DNA from: an uncultured Succinatimonas sp.
Lineage (GTDB): Bacteria; Pseudomonadota; Gammaproteobacteria; Enterobacterales; Succinivibrionaceae
Assembly (NCBI GenBank): GCA_900552905.1
Contig: USBR01000029.1
Location: 1-14,893, forward strand
DNA: 14,893 bases
Direction of reading: 5' to 3'
In this document: one piece after another, positions 6,750 to 14,893 of the stretch
How the letters are laid out: each line of letters begins with the position of its first letter
Numbering within the stretch: the stretch's first letter is position 1
The notes under the pieces: generated by a model
What the model was told of the DNA's origin: nothing
What the model saw: only the letters and a program-made list of their open reading frames with translations
Database searches by the model: none
Program-made: the position numbers and the translations under genes

Positions 6750-7973
6750 ATGAAATTTAAGAAAACTGTTTTGGCCTCAATGTTATGCGCCCTGCCTTGC
6801 TTTATGGCTTTAAATTCCGCTTATGCTGCTGACATGGAGAAATTAGTGATCGCCGCTCGCGGTGGCTCTCATGTTGATGTTATCAATGCCGTTAAGGAAA
6901 AGTTTGAAAAAGAGCATAACGTCACCATCGAGGTTATGGGTTTAGAAAATGCTGACTTAAAGCAGAAAATCGCCTTAGACTCCCGCGCCTCTTCAGGTGC
7001 ATTTGATCTCGTCATGCTTGACGATCCGTGGATCCCGGAGTTTGCTAAAGCTGGTGTGCTGTGCAATTTAACCCAAAACGGTTATAGCGATGATAGCGAC
7101 TTTGTCAAAACCTCTTTAGATATCGGTAAGGAGCCTTATGCTAAGGGTGATACCTATGCTCTGCCTTTTGCCGGTAACGTTACCTTACTCTTCTTCAATC
7201 AGGAAGTTTTAAGCTCTTTAGGTTATAAGAGCGCTCCTGATAACTGGGATGAGGTTTACAAGATCGCCAAAAAAGCTCAGGAAAACGGCAAATTAGGTTA
7301 TGTCGTTCGCGGTCAGCAGGGTAACCCGATTGTTGGCGATTATATGCCTTTATTATGGGCCTTTGGCGGTGATGTCTTTGATGACAATTGGCAGGTCACT
7401 GTCGATACCCCTGAAGGCTTAGCCTCCTTAAATCTCTACTTAGAATTAGCTAAAACCGGTGCTAATTATGAGAAAAACGACATTGTCTCCTCTGTAGCTA
7501 AGGGCAATGCCGCTATGGCCTTAGGCTGGCCGTCTTGGTTCATCTCAGGCTCTGACACTGCCGCAGCTTACGCGGTAATTCCAGGTAAGGTCAGCGCTGA
7601 TAGCAAAGAGTACAGCGCTGGTGTCATCGGTAACTGGATGATGGGTGTTACTGCTAATACTACCCACAAAGATTTAGCCATTGAGCTTTTAAAATACTTA
7701 ACCTCCTCTGAGGTACAGAAGGCTGCTGCCGATAAGGGTGCTGTCCCGACACGTGTTTCCGTCTTTAACGATAAAGATCTCAGCGCTAAATATCCTTTCT
7801 ATAAGACTTTATTAGTCGGTACTCAAAACTCCAAGGTCCGTCCGCGCACTGAGCTTTGGGGTGAGATTGAGAACGTCTATGGTATTGAGCTTTCAAATGC
7901 CCTCTCTGGCACTAAGTCTGTAAAGCAGGCCTTAGTTGATGCTCAGAAAGCCATTGAAAAGGTAATGAAATAA
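6750..7973 (+). CDS. Extracellular solute-binding protein, family 1 (carbohydrate)
   Basis: The periplasmic receptor of the ABC system; it captures substrate and hands it to the permeases. It is 407 residues with a clear signal peptide: MKFKK, a hydrophobic core, and cleavage expected after AYA at residue 26. It has no usable lipobox before Cys13 or Cys17, so it should be soluble in the periplasm. The mature part has the family 1 pattern, with LDSRASSGAFDLVMLDD near the N-terminus and PFAGNVTLLFFNQEVL following. ATG at 6750 has AGGAG six bases upstream, the strongest ribosome site in this operon; a TTG six bases earlier overlaps that site and is rejected. A hairpin follows the gene, fitting high expression of the receptor relative to the permease downstream. 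Confidence 0.93.
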   Translation: MKFKKTVLASMLCALPCFMALNSAYAADMEKLVIAARGGSHVDVINAVKEKFEKEHNVTIEVMGLENADLKQKIALDSRASSGAFDLVMLDDPWIPEFAKAGVLCNLTQNGYSDDSDFVKTSLDIGKEPYAKGDTYALPFAGNVTLLFFNQEVLSSLGYKSAPDNWDEVYKIAKKAQENGKLGYVVRGQQGNPIVGDYMPLLWAFGGDVFDDNWQVTVDTPEGLASLNLYLELAKTGANYEKNDIVSSVAKGNAAMALGWPSWFISGSDTAAAYAVIPGKVSADSKEYSAGVIGNWMMGVTANTTHKDLAIELLKYLTSSEVQKAAADKGAVPTRVSVFNDKDLSAKYPFYKTLLVGTQNSKVRPRTELWGEIENVYGIELSNALSGTKSVKQALVDAQKAIEKVMK

Positions 7974-7981
7974 TTTAGTCT

Positions 7982-8017
7982 AAAGCCGCCTTAATTCTCC
8001 ATCACTAAGGCGGTTTT
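7982..8017 (+). terminator. Intercistronic hairpin after the binding-protein gene
   Basis: CCGCCTTA (7986-7993) and TAAGGCGG (8006-8013) make an 8-bp core. It extends to about 12 bp with flanking AAAG / TTTT including one G-T pair, and ends in only four T residues. Placed between binding protein and permease, it probably works as a partial terminator or mRNA 3'-end stabiliser, as known from other binding-protein-dependent systems. Confidence 0.7.
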
Positions 8018-8032
8018 ACTTTAAAAAAAGAT

Positions 8033-8899
8033 ATGCACAAAGCTCGATTTTTCTCGTTTTTTATGGTCTCACCGGCAACCTTTGTCTTTGCCCTTTTGAC
8101 CATGTTCCCGCTAGGCTTCATCATCTACTATAGCTTTAGCGATTATTATTTTCTCTCATTGCGTCCAACTCGCTTTATCGGTACTGATAATTACACTGAG
8201 ATCTTAGGCGATGAGTACTTCTTGATGGCCCTTTACAATACCGTCACCTTTACCTTTTTAGCGGTAATTACCGAGGTGGGGGCTGGCTTATTATTAGCCT
8301 TATTTGTAAATTCCATCGTCAAATTTAAAAAGACCATGCGCACCTTAGTGCTCATTCCCACTCTTATTCCGCCGGTCACTGTCGCTTTAATGTGGCAGAT
8401 CATGCTTGCTAACCACGATGGCCTTGTAAATGAGATCTTCGCATTCTTTAATTTAAGTGCCGTCAACTGGCTCAATGATCCTAAAACCGCTTTTTTCTGT
8501 ATCTTGCTCATCGATTTTTGGCAATATACCCCCTTCTCCTTTTTATTGATCTATGCGGCCTTACAATGTGTCCGTCAAGATCAATACGAAGCAGCTGCCA
8601 TCGATGGCGCTAGTGCCTTACAGCAATTTCGCTATATCACCTTACCGGCAATTTCAGGCAGTATCTATCTTGCCGCTATTTTACGGGCTATCGACTCGTT
8701 CCGCCTCTTTGATAAGGTCAATATCCTAACTGGCGGAGGACCTGCTAATACCACTGCCACGGTAACGCAGTACATCTATCACTTTGGTACACAGGCCTTA
8801 AAGATTGGCTATGGCTCTGCCGCCTCCGTCATTATGACCATCATCATTCTTTTAATCGCCGCTTTATATATACGCTATAACTTTAAAAAACAGGTTTAA
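8033..8899 (+). CDS. CUT1-type sugar ABC transporter permease (MalF/UgpA-like)
   Basis: The second inner-membrane permease of the system, 288 residues, about the length of UgpA-type partners. Six hydrophobic segments are visible, beginning with SPATFVFALLTMFPLGFI. The EAA loop is at about 186-209: EAAAIDGASALQQF followed by ITLPAISG. The sequence before ATG 8033 is almost pure A (weak AAAAG only), so initiation looks poor and may limit its level relative to the receptor. The stop TAA is two bases before the ATPase start, implying coupling to that gene. Confidence 0.92.
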   Translation: MHKARFFSFFMVSPATFVFALLTMFPLGFIIYYSFSDYYFLSLRPTRFIGTDNYTEILGDEYFLMALYNTVTFTFLAVITEVGAGLLLALFVNSIVKFKKTMRTLVLIPTLIPPVTVALMWQIMLANHDGLVNEIFAFFNLSAVNWLNDPKTAFFCILLIDFWQYTPFSFLLIYAALQCVRQDQYEAAAIDGASALQQFRYITLPAISGSIYLAAILRAIDSFRLFDKVNILTGGGPANTTATVTQYIYHFGTQALKIGYGSAASVIMTIIILLIAALYIRYNFKKQV

Positions 8900-8901
8900 C
8901 C

Positions 8902-10020
8902 ATGGCCGCCATTTCCATTTGTAGTTTAGAAAAAAAATACAGTCCCATTCATGCGGTAATCTCCGATTTAAATTTAGAGATCCGCGATAAAGAATTCTTA
9001 GTCCTCGTCGGTCCCTCAGGCTGCGGTAAATCCACTACCTTGCGTATGATTGCCGGTTTAGAGACCATCTCCGGCGGAATTTTAAAGATCGGCAATCGCG
9101 TGGTAAATGACGTGCCAGCCCGTGAGCGCAATATCGCCATGGTCTTTCAAAGCTATGCCCTCTACCCGCATATGACCGTATCTGAGAATATGGGCTTTGC
9201 CTTAAAGCTTGCTCATGTTCCTAAGGATCAGATTACAAAGCGCGTCGATGAGGTGGCCGAAATTTTAGATATTAAAGAATATTTAGGCCGTAAACCAGGA
9301 GCCCTCTCAGGTGGTCAGCGTCAGCGCGTAGCTTTAGGACGCGCTATGGTGCGCAATCCTGATGTCTTTTTATTTGATGAGCCTTTATCAAATCTTGATG
9401 CTAAACTGCGCACCCATATGCGCACTGAGCTTATCAAGCTTCATCAAAAGCTCGATACTACCTTTATCTATGTCACTCACGATCAGACCGAGGCTATGAC
9501 CATGGCCGATCGCATTGTCGTTATGAATAAAGGCAAGATCATGCAGGTTGATACCCCAGAAAATCTCTATCTCTATCCTGATAATCTCTTTGTGGCAGGC
9601 TTTATCGGCACCCCGCAGATGAACTTTATCAATGCAGAAATCCTCTCACAGCCAGGTGCACTCTATCTCAATGCCGGACGCTCAATTTTCAAACTCCCTG
9701 AGAGTTTAAAGTTCACCCTCCGCCATGAGCAATTGCCAGGACGCGAGTTAATTCTAGGCCTGCGTGCTGAAAATATCAGTGTTGATAAGCCTTCTGACAC
9801 GAGTAAAACTTACGCTAAAATTCATGCCCGTGTCGATGTCCGCGAGCTTTTAGGCGCCGATGCTTTCTTGCACTGCACTAATGATGCCGGCAAAATCTGC
9901 GTGCGCGTCAGTGCTGACAATAATTTACGTTCAGGCGACGAGCATGATTTCTACTTTGATCCCTCTAAGGTCTATCTCTTTGATAAAAAGACTGGTAATA
10001 CCGTCATCGACCGTCGTTAA
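8902..10020 (+). CDS. Sugar ABC transporter ATPase (MalK/UgpC family)
   Basis: Cytoplasmic ATPase that powers the two permeases. The 372 residues match the MalK/UgpC length. Motifs in order: Walker A GPSGCGKST at 37-45, Q-loop Gln83 in VFQSYALYPH, signature LSGGQRQRV at 135-143, Walker B VFLFDEP at 155-161, D-loop SNLDA, and switch His193 in VTHDQ. After about residue 235 comes the regulatory TOBE-type domain, with GLRAENI as its typical strand. ATG 8902 follows the upstream stop by two bases with a weak CAGG site. Such ATPases may serve more than one sugar transporter. Substrate identity is not resolved. Confidence 0.95.
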   Translation: MAAISICSLEKKYSPIHAVISDLNLEIRDKEFLVLVGPSGCGKSTTLRMIAGLETISGGILKIGNRVVNDVPARERNIAMVFQSYALYPHMTVSENMGFALKLAHVPKDQITKRVDEVAEILDIKEYLGRKPGALSGGQRQRVALGRAMVRNPDVFLFDEPLSNLDAKLRTHMRTELIKLHQKLDTTFIYVTHDQTEAMTMADRIVVMNKGKIMQVDTPENLYLYPDNLFVAGFIGTPQMNFINAEILSQPGALYLNAGRSIFKLPESLKFTLRHEQLPGRELILGLRAENISVDKPSDTSKTYAKIHARVDVRELLGADAFLHCTNDAGKICVRVSADNNLRSGDEHDFYFDPSKVYLFDKKTGNTVIDRR

Positions 10021-10038
10021 TTATTAAATCTCATTTTT

Positions 10039-10104
10039 TGCGCCTGCATTAAAAGAGGCTCCTTAACTTTAATAGAGCTTCTTCTAAAGCGGCGCATTTT
10101 TTTT
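10039..10104 (+). terminator. Branched terminator after the ABC operon
   Basis: The outer stem TGCGCC (10039-10044) / GGCGCA (10091-10096) is followed by eight T at 10097-10104. An inner stem AGAGGCTC / GAGCTTCT with one G-T pair fits inside. The T-run directly after the outer stem supports termination of the transporter transcript before the nudJ promoter. Confidence 0.7.
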
Positions 10105-10119
10105 ATTTTCAGTGAAAAT

Positions 10120-10148
10120 TTGGGCCTTTACGCGCTTTTTGCTAAAAT
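10120..10148 (+). promoter_or_regulatory. Promoter of nudJ-mnmA-hflD-purB
   Basis: TTGGGC at 10120-10125, a 17-base spacer and TAAAAT at 10143-10148 preceded by TGC. The extended -10 TGCTAAAAT is like those of the sRNA and tRNA promoters. The start would be near 10155, leaving a very short leader before the ribosome site at 10158-10164. Confidence 0.55.
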
Positions 10149-10170
10149 TAGCGCATCAAAGGAGATATGC

Positions 10171-10638
10171 ATGTCAGAAAGATTTAAACCCTTTGCCACT
10201 GTCGCTCTCATCATCGAGCATGAGGGTAAGTATTTAGTGGTTGAAGAATACAATGAAGATCAGAACAATCGCTTAGTATTTGGCAATCCTGCAGGTCACA
10301 TTGAAAAGCACGAGAGCATTATTGAAGCGGCTTTGCGCGAAGGTCGTGAAGAGACTGGTTGTGAGGTCGAGCTTTTAAGCTTGATATCTATTGACGATTA
10401 TGTCAAAGACTATGAGACCATCTATCGCTTCTGCTTTGAAGCTCGCATCAAAAATTTACCGGAAACTTTAAAGGCTAACGATCCGGATCATGAGATTTTA
10501 GACGTCAAGTGGTACACTAAAGAGCAGATCTATGCAAATCGCGATCTGTGGCGTACTCGCTTAGTAGGCCGCAATTTTGATGCTTATTTTGCAAATCAGC
10601 GTTTCCCTTTACAGCTTATCGATACCATTAAGTCTTAA
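10171..10638 (+). CDS. nudJ: Nudix hydrolase NudJ
   Basis: A cytoplasmic Nudix phosphatase; E. coli NudJ acts on thiamin pyrimidine pyrophosphates and nucleoside di/triphosphates. It is 155 residues (E. coli 153) and aligns from the start (FKPFATVALII against FKPHVTVACVV). The Nudix box spans G42-C64, with E48, R56-E57 and E60-E61 as expected. ATG at 10171 is chosen because AAAGGAG ends six bases upstream; a longer frame from a TTG at 10120 would start inside the promoter. It leads the conserved nudJ-mnmA-hflD-purB operon and ends three bases before mnmA. The symbol rests on both similarity and gene order. Confidence 0.92.
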   Translation: MSERFKPFATVALIIEHEGKYLVVEEYNEDQNNRLVFGNPAGHIEKHESIIEAALREGREETGCEVELLSLISIDDYVKDYETIYRFCFEARIKNLPETLKANDPDHEILDVKWYTKEQIYANRDLWRTRLVGRNFDAYFANQRFPLQLIDTIKS

Positions 10639-10641
10639 TAT

Positions 10642-11763
10642 ATGCAATTTGATGCTCGTATCCCCTATGAAGAGCTTGCCGGCAAGGAAGTTGTGGTAGG
10701 CCTTTCAGGTGGTGTAGATTCCTCTTTAAGTGCAGCTCTCCTCAAAGAGAACGGCATGCATGTCACTGCCCTCTTTATGAAAAACTGGGAAGAGGACGAT
10801 AATGAATCCTATTGCGCGGCGGCAAAAGATCGCGAGGATGCGCAAAAAGTCTGTGACAAATTAGGCATTGAGCTTAAGACCATCAACTTTGCCTCTGAAT
10901 ATTGGGACAATGTCTTTGAGATCTTCTTATCTGAATATGCCGCCGGTAGAACCCCAAATCCTGACATTCTCTGCAATCGCGAGATCAAATTTAAAGCCTT
11001 TATGGATTATGCCATCAAGGTTTTAAAGGCCGATTATATTGCCACCGGACACTACTGTCAGCGTAGCTTCAATCTACCCCATGCCCACTTATTGCGTGGT
11101 GCTGACGCCAATAAAGATCAAAGCTATTTTCTCCATGCCATTGAGCACAATGTTTTAGAAAAAGTACTCTTCCCGGTAGGCCATTTAGAAAAGCCTCTCG
11201 TGCGTGCTATGGCCGCAGAGCGAGGCTTAGATACGGCCACCAAAAAAGACTCTACCGGTATTTGCTTTATCGGTGAAAAGCGCTTTAGACAGTTTTTAGC
11301 ACAGTACTTACCGGCAAAACCAGGTCCCATTAAGAGTATTGAAGGCAAAGTCGTCGGTACCCATAATGGCCTTATGTATGCAACCATAGGTCAGCGTAAA
11401 GGCCTTAATATCGGTGGTACTAGCGATGGTAATGGCGAACCTTGGTATGTAGTCGATAAGGATATTAAAAATAATACCCTCATTGTTGCTCAAGGTCATG
11501 GTAGTGAGGCGCTCATGGCTTATGGCCTTATGGCCGTAAAACCTAGCTGGATTATAGCAGAGCCACAATTGCCACTGCGCTGTACCTGTAAGATCCGCTA
11601 TCGTCAGCCTGATGTAGAGTGCACGATTTTCAAAGACGGTGACAATCTTAGAGTAGAATTTATAAATCCTGTTGCCGCTGTAGCCCCAGGACAGTCCGTA
11701 GTCTTCTATCTAGGTGAGGATTGTTTAGGTGGAGCTGTGATCGATAAGGCTTTAAAAAAATAA
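10642..11763 (+). CDS. mnmA: tRNA-specific 2-thiouridylase MnmA
   Basis: Puts sulfur on C2 of the wobble uridine of tRNA-Lys, -Glu and -Gln using ATP and sulfur relayed by the Tus system. It is 373 residues, near the usual length. The ATP-pyrophosphatase loop is LSGGVDSS (21-28). The two catalytic cysteines are C111 in PNPDILCN and C208 in [15 protein letters not shown] 10642 lies three bases after the nudJ stop with no ribosome site of its own, so translational coupling to nudJ is likely. Gene order matches E. coli. Confidence 0.97.
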   Translation: MQFDARIPYEELAGKEVVVGLSGGVDSSLSAALLKENGMHVTALFMKNWEEDDNESYCAAAKDREDAQKVCDKLGIELKTINFASEYWDNVFEIFLSEYAAGRTPNPDILCNREIKFKAFMDYAIKVLKADYIATGHYCQRSFNLPHAHLLRGADANKDQSYFLHAIEHNVLEKVLFPVGHLEKPLVRAMAAERGLDTATKKDSTGICFIGEKRFRQFLAQYLPAKPGPIKSIEGKVVGTHNGLMYATIGQRKGLNIGGTSDGNGEPWYVVDKDIKNNTLIVAQGHGSEALMAYGLMAVKPSWIIAEPQLPLRCTCKIRYRQPDVECTIFKDGDNLRVEFINPVAAVAPGQSVVFYLGEDCLGGAVIDKALKK

Positions 11764-11775
11764 GGAGAACTGTTA

Positions 11776-12438
11776 ATGGCAGATATTAAAGGCGAGAGCA
11801 TTGCGCTAGCAGCCTTATTTCAATGCTGTGCTCAAATAGCCCGTGTTGCTAATACCGGTTTTTGGGACGAGCATGCCGCAAGCGCCGTCATCCGTGGCTT
11901 ATTGGTAACTAATCCGCAAACTGTTGAGGATATCTATGCTCCTGGCCGTTTGATGACAGGCTTTAAGCAGCTTGTAGAGAGCTTTGACAGAACCATGGTC
12001 AATAAGACCTCAGATACTATTGCCATTACTCAAAATGCACTAAAGCTGATTGCTTTAGAGGTCAGCATTTCCCGCAATAGCGAAATCTTCAATCGCATGG
12101 GCTCTGAAATTGACCGTTTAGCCTCCAATATTTTAGCCTCTAAGCCTGATTATTTAGAATCAAGCCCAGAGATCATCTTAGATAGCGCTTATCTAAGCGA
12201 TTTCTCCTCACTCTATCAGTCACTTATCAGCCCGAATTTCCAAAAGCTGATTATCTATGGTGAGGAACAGTATTTAAGAGATACTGCCAATCAAGATAAG
12301 ATCCGCGCTTTATTGCTTAGCGGTATCCGTGCGGTAGTATTATGGCGACAATTAGGTGGCCGTCGTCGTTTCTTATTTTTCCGCCGCAAGGCCATTGTTG
12401 AATGTGCCCGTCGTGGCGCCACTTCCGGAATTTTGTAA
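11776..12438 (+). CDS. hflD: HflD homologue (lysogenization regulator family)
   Basis: A 220-residue protein (E. coli HflD 213). In E. coli HflD is peripherally membrane-associated and affects lambda lysogeny by binding CII; its native cellular role is not established. The match is weak over most of the length but clear in the C-terminal LLSGIRAVVLWRQLGG (E. coli LLAGIRAAVLWHQVGG). An unusually Arg-rich stretch follows (GGRRRFLFFRRK). TAAGGAG overlaps the mnmA stop and lies eight bases before ATG 11776. Position between mnmA and purB strongly supports the name. Confidence 0.9.
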   Translation: MADIKGESIALAALFQCCAQIARVANTGFWDEHAASAVIRGLLVTNPQTVEDIYAPGRLMTGFKQLVESFDRTMVNKTSDTIAITQNALKLIALEVSISRNSEIFNRMGSEIDRLASNILASKPDYLESSPEIILDSAYLSDFSSLYQSLISPNFQKLIIYGEEQYLRDTANQDKIRALLLSGIRAVVLWRQLGGRRRFLFFRRKAIVECARRGATSGIL

Positions 12439-13824
<1,386 letters not shown>

Positions 13825-13834
13825 TTTGTCTAAG

Positions 13835-13865
13835 GATTCCGGGAGCCTAACTCCCGGAATCTTCT
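13835..13865 (+). terminator. Terminator of the purB operon
   Basis: A perfect 11-bp stem GATTCCGGGAG (13835-13845) / CTCCCGGAATC (13851-13861) with a five-base loop. The T-tract is short and broken (TTCT), but the stem is very stable. Confidence 0.85.
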
Positions 13866-13877
13866 ATTAAATATCTA

Positions 13878-13900
13878 CTTGTTGTATACTAGTAAACAAG
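13878..13900 (+). promoter_or_regulatory. Nested palindrome overlapping a -10-like box: candidate GntR-family operator
   Basis: CTTGTT and AACAAG flank an 11-base core as a perfect 23-bp inverted repeat. Inside it, TTGTATACTA (13882-13891) fits the general GntR pattern of a GT..AC half-site pair, and TATACT at 13885-13890 could be a -10 box. Lying 79 bases before a GntR-type gene, it suggests autoregulation. Operator function is inference. Confidence 0.5.
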
Positions 13901-13910
13901 GTTTTGACCA

Positions 13911-13940
13911 AGGCAACATTTTTTGTGTTGCTTTTTTTTT
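13911..13940 (+). terminator. Terminator-like hairpin in the leader of the GntR gene
   Basis: GCAACA (13913-13918) and TGTTGC (13926-13931) form a 6-bp stem, extendable to eight with one G-T pair. A seven-base loop closes it and nine T follow at 13932-13940. It lies between the palindrome at 13878 and the regulator gene, so it either stops leftover purB transcription or attenuates the regulator. Confidence 0.7.
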
Positions 13941-13978
13941 ATAATTATAAAAAGCACAATTTTTTCTGAGGGGCGCCT

Positions 13979-14761
13979 ATGAAAGGAATCAAATTACCTG
14001 AGCTTAAGCTCAACACCGATTATCCCATCAGCAGGCAGATCTATACCTTCTTGCGCCGCCTTATTACCGATATCAGCATCAAACCCGGTACCCGCTTGTC
14101 TGAAAACGTGCTCTCAGAGCATTTTAAAGTTTCAAGACAACCTGTACGCGAGGCGCTCTTTCAATTAAAACGCTGTGGCCTTGTGGAAGTATTTCCGCAA
14201 ATTGGCTCCTATGTCAAAAAGATCTCCCGCGTCAATATTCAGGAAATCTGCTTTGTCAGAAGTTCAGTTGAAATGAATGCCATCTATCAGGGCTTAAGAG
14301 AGCGCGATGAGCACTTTGAGATGGTGATGGCAAAGCTTGCCGATAATTTAGAGCGACAGCGTAAATTCTTTAAAGATAATAATTCCATCGATCGTGATGC
14401 CGAATTTTTGGATCTCGATGATGAATTTCATATGCATATCTGTGAATTTTCCAAAACCTCCCTCTCTTGGGATGTAATTTGGGACATCAAGGCTAATCTC
14501 GATCGTATCCGCTATCTCTCTACCCATAGAGTCTCTAAGATCGACAATCTTATCGAGCAACATCAGCATATCTACAATCTTATCAATGAGGGTAAGGCTT
14601 TAGAGGCCATGGAGGCCGTACGCGTTCACCTCTATGAGATTGTTTTAACCTCTATTCCCATCTGTCTTGAAAATGCCGAATGGTTCAATCCTGAGGATGT
14701 CACGGCCTTACGTGAAGAATATAAGGATAAAGAGTTTGAAAAAACTCAAAGCCAACAGTAA
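13979..14761 (+). CDS. GntR-family transcriptional regulator, FCD subfamily
   Basis: A DNA-binding repressor or activator of 260 residues. The N-terminal winged helix-turn-helix is at about 16-80, with the GntR signature PGTRLSENVLSEHFKVSRQP and VREAL. An all-helical FCD effector domain follows, about 88-225. Metal/effector ligands expected for FCD proteins are D147 and H151 in DDEFHMHI, H195 in EQHQHIYNLI and H217 in VRVHLYE. FCD proteins usually sense organic acids, sugar acids or their metal complexes. ATG 13979 has GAGGGG five bases upstream. The protein is alone behind its own leader; its targets are probably itself and a catabolic operon not identifiable here. A link to the ABC transporter is possible but unsupported. 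Confidence 0.93.
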   Translation: MKGIKLPELKLNTDYPISRQIYTFLRRLITDISIKPGTRLSENVLSEHFKVSRQPVREALFQLKRCGLVEVFPQIGSYVKKISRVNIQEICFVRSSVEMNAIYQGLRERDEHFEMVMAKLADNLERQRKFFKDNNSIDRDAEFLDLDDEFHMHICEFSKTSLSWDVIWDIKANLDRIRYLSTHRVSKIDNLIEQHQHIYNLINEGKALEAMEAVRVHLYEIVLTSIPICLENAEWFNPEDVTALREEYKDKEFEKTQSQQ

Positions 14762-14770
14762 TTGCCCCTT

Positions 14771-14796
14771 TATGGTCTCTACCCTAAGAGACCATA
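14771..14796. terminator. Hairpin after the GntR gene
   Basis: A perfect 10-bp stem TATGGTCTCT / AGAGACCATA with a six-base loop, ten bases after the stop. There is no T-run on either side, so it may act as a mRNA 3'-end stabiliser or a weak terminator. Confidence 0.6.
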
Positions 14797-14841
14797 TTCA
14801 CCAAAAGCTCCTTTCAAGTTCTAACTTAAATAACAAATAAT

Positions 14842-14893
14842 GGTTCTTCCGTATTGGTGTTGGAATCTCTGATGGGTAGTAACATAATTTAAC
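14842..14893. mobile_element. Possible end of an ISL3-family insertion sequence
   Basis: GGTTCTTCCGTATT at 14842 resembles, from memory, the GGCTCTTCCG-type terminal inverted repeat of ISL3-family elements. It is preceded by AT-rich CAAATAAT, compatible with the AT-rich 8-bp target duplication of that family. No transposase is in the window and the other end is not visible, so this is tentative. Confidence 0.3.

Noticed and set aside
6786..6800. A lipoprotein signal in the binding protein (Cys13 or Cys17)
   Set aside because: The residues before either cysteine (SML, ALP) do not fit a lipobox, whereas AYA-A at 24-27 fits signal peptidase I.
13940..13945. TATAAT as the promoter of the GntR gene
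   Set aside because: It overlaps the end of the T-run, and no -35-like hexamer is found at 15-19 bases upstream. It is possible but cannot be supported over the upstream TATACT.

Overview
The window looks like a gammaproteobacterial chromosome of moderate GC with strong use of TTA leucine codons. The core block nudJ-mnmA-hflD-purB is in the order known from Escherichia coli, and the Icd and PurB proteins are close to the enterobacterial ones. The iron alcohol dehydrogenase, the codon style and the mixture of genes would suit an anaerobic, host-associated lineage such as Succinivibrionaceae. That placement is inference.

Region by region. Bases 1-138 hold the tail of something entering from the left and a bidirectional terminator. 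Bases 139-1305 (minus) encode a YqhD/butanol-dehydrogenase-type iron alcohol dehydrogenase, divergent from a ZIP metal transporter (1517-2317, plus). The 424-base gap that follows contains a strong candidate for an unannotated small RNA: a consensus -35 box, an extended -10 box, a 5' hairpin and a canonical terminator, about 2564-2679. Isocitrate dehydrogenase (2742-4004, minus) has its own terminator and promoter. It has lost the residues that bind NADP in the E. coli enzyme. Next come a tRNA-Val (anticodon CAC), a stand-alone ComEC-like metallo-beta-lactamase protein (4444-5739) and a complete CUT1-type carbohydrate ABC transporter in the order permease, binding protein, permease, ATPase (5892-10020). 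The housekeeping operon nudJ-mnmA-hflD-purB (10171-13824) closes with a strong hairpin. A GntR/FCD regulator (13979-14761) sits behind a short leader with nested palindromes and its own terminator-like hairpin. The last 50 bases may be the end of an ISL3-family insertion sequence.

How it fits together. In E. coli, icd lies divergently next to rluE-nudJ-mnmA-hflD-purB. Here the same divergence is kept, rluE is not seen, and about 6 kb (tRNA, metallo-beta-lactamase gene, ABC operon) separates the two arms. The simplest reading is accessory genes placed into a core locus beside a tRNA gene. The transporter would import a sugar or polyol. The GntR/FCD protein is a possible regulator, but nothing in the window links it to a particular target. 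Four promoters (sRNA, icd, tRNA, nudJ) share a TGCTA-type extended -10 element, which supports calling them together.
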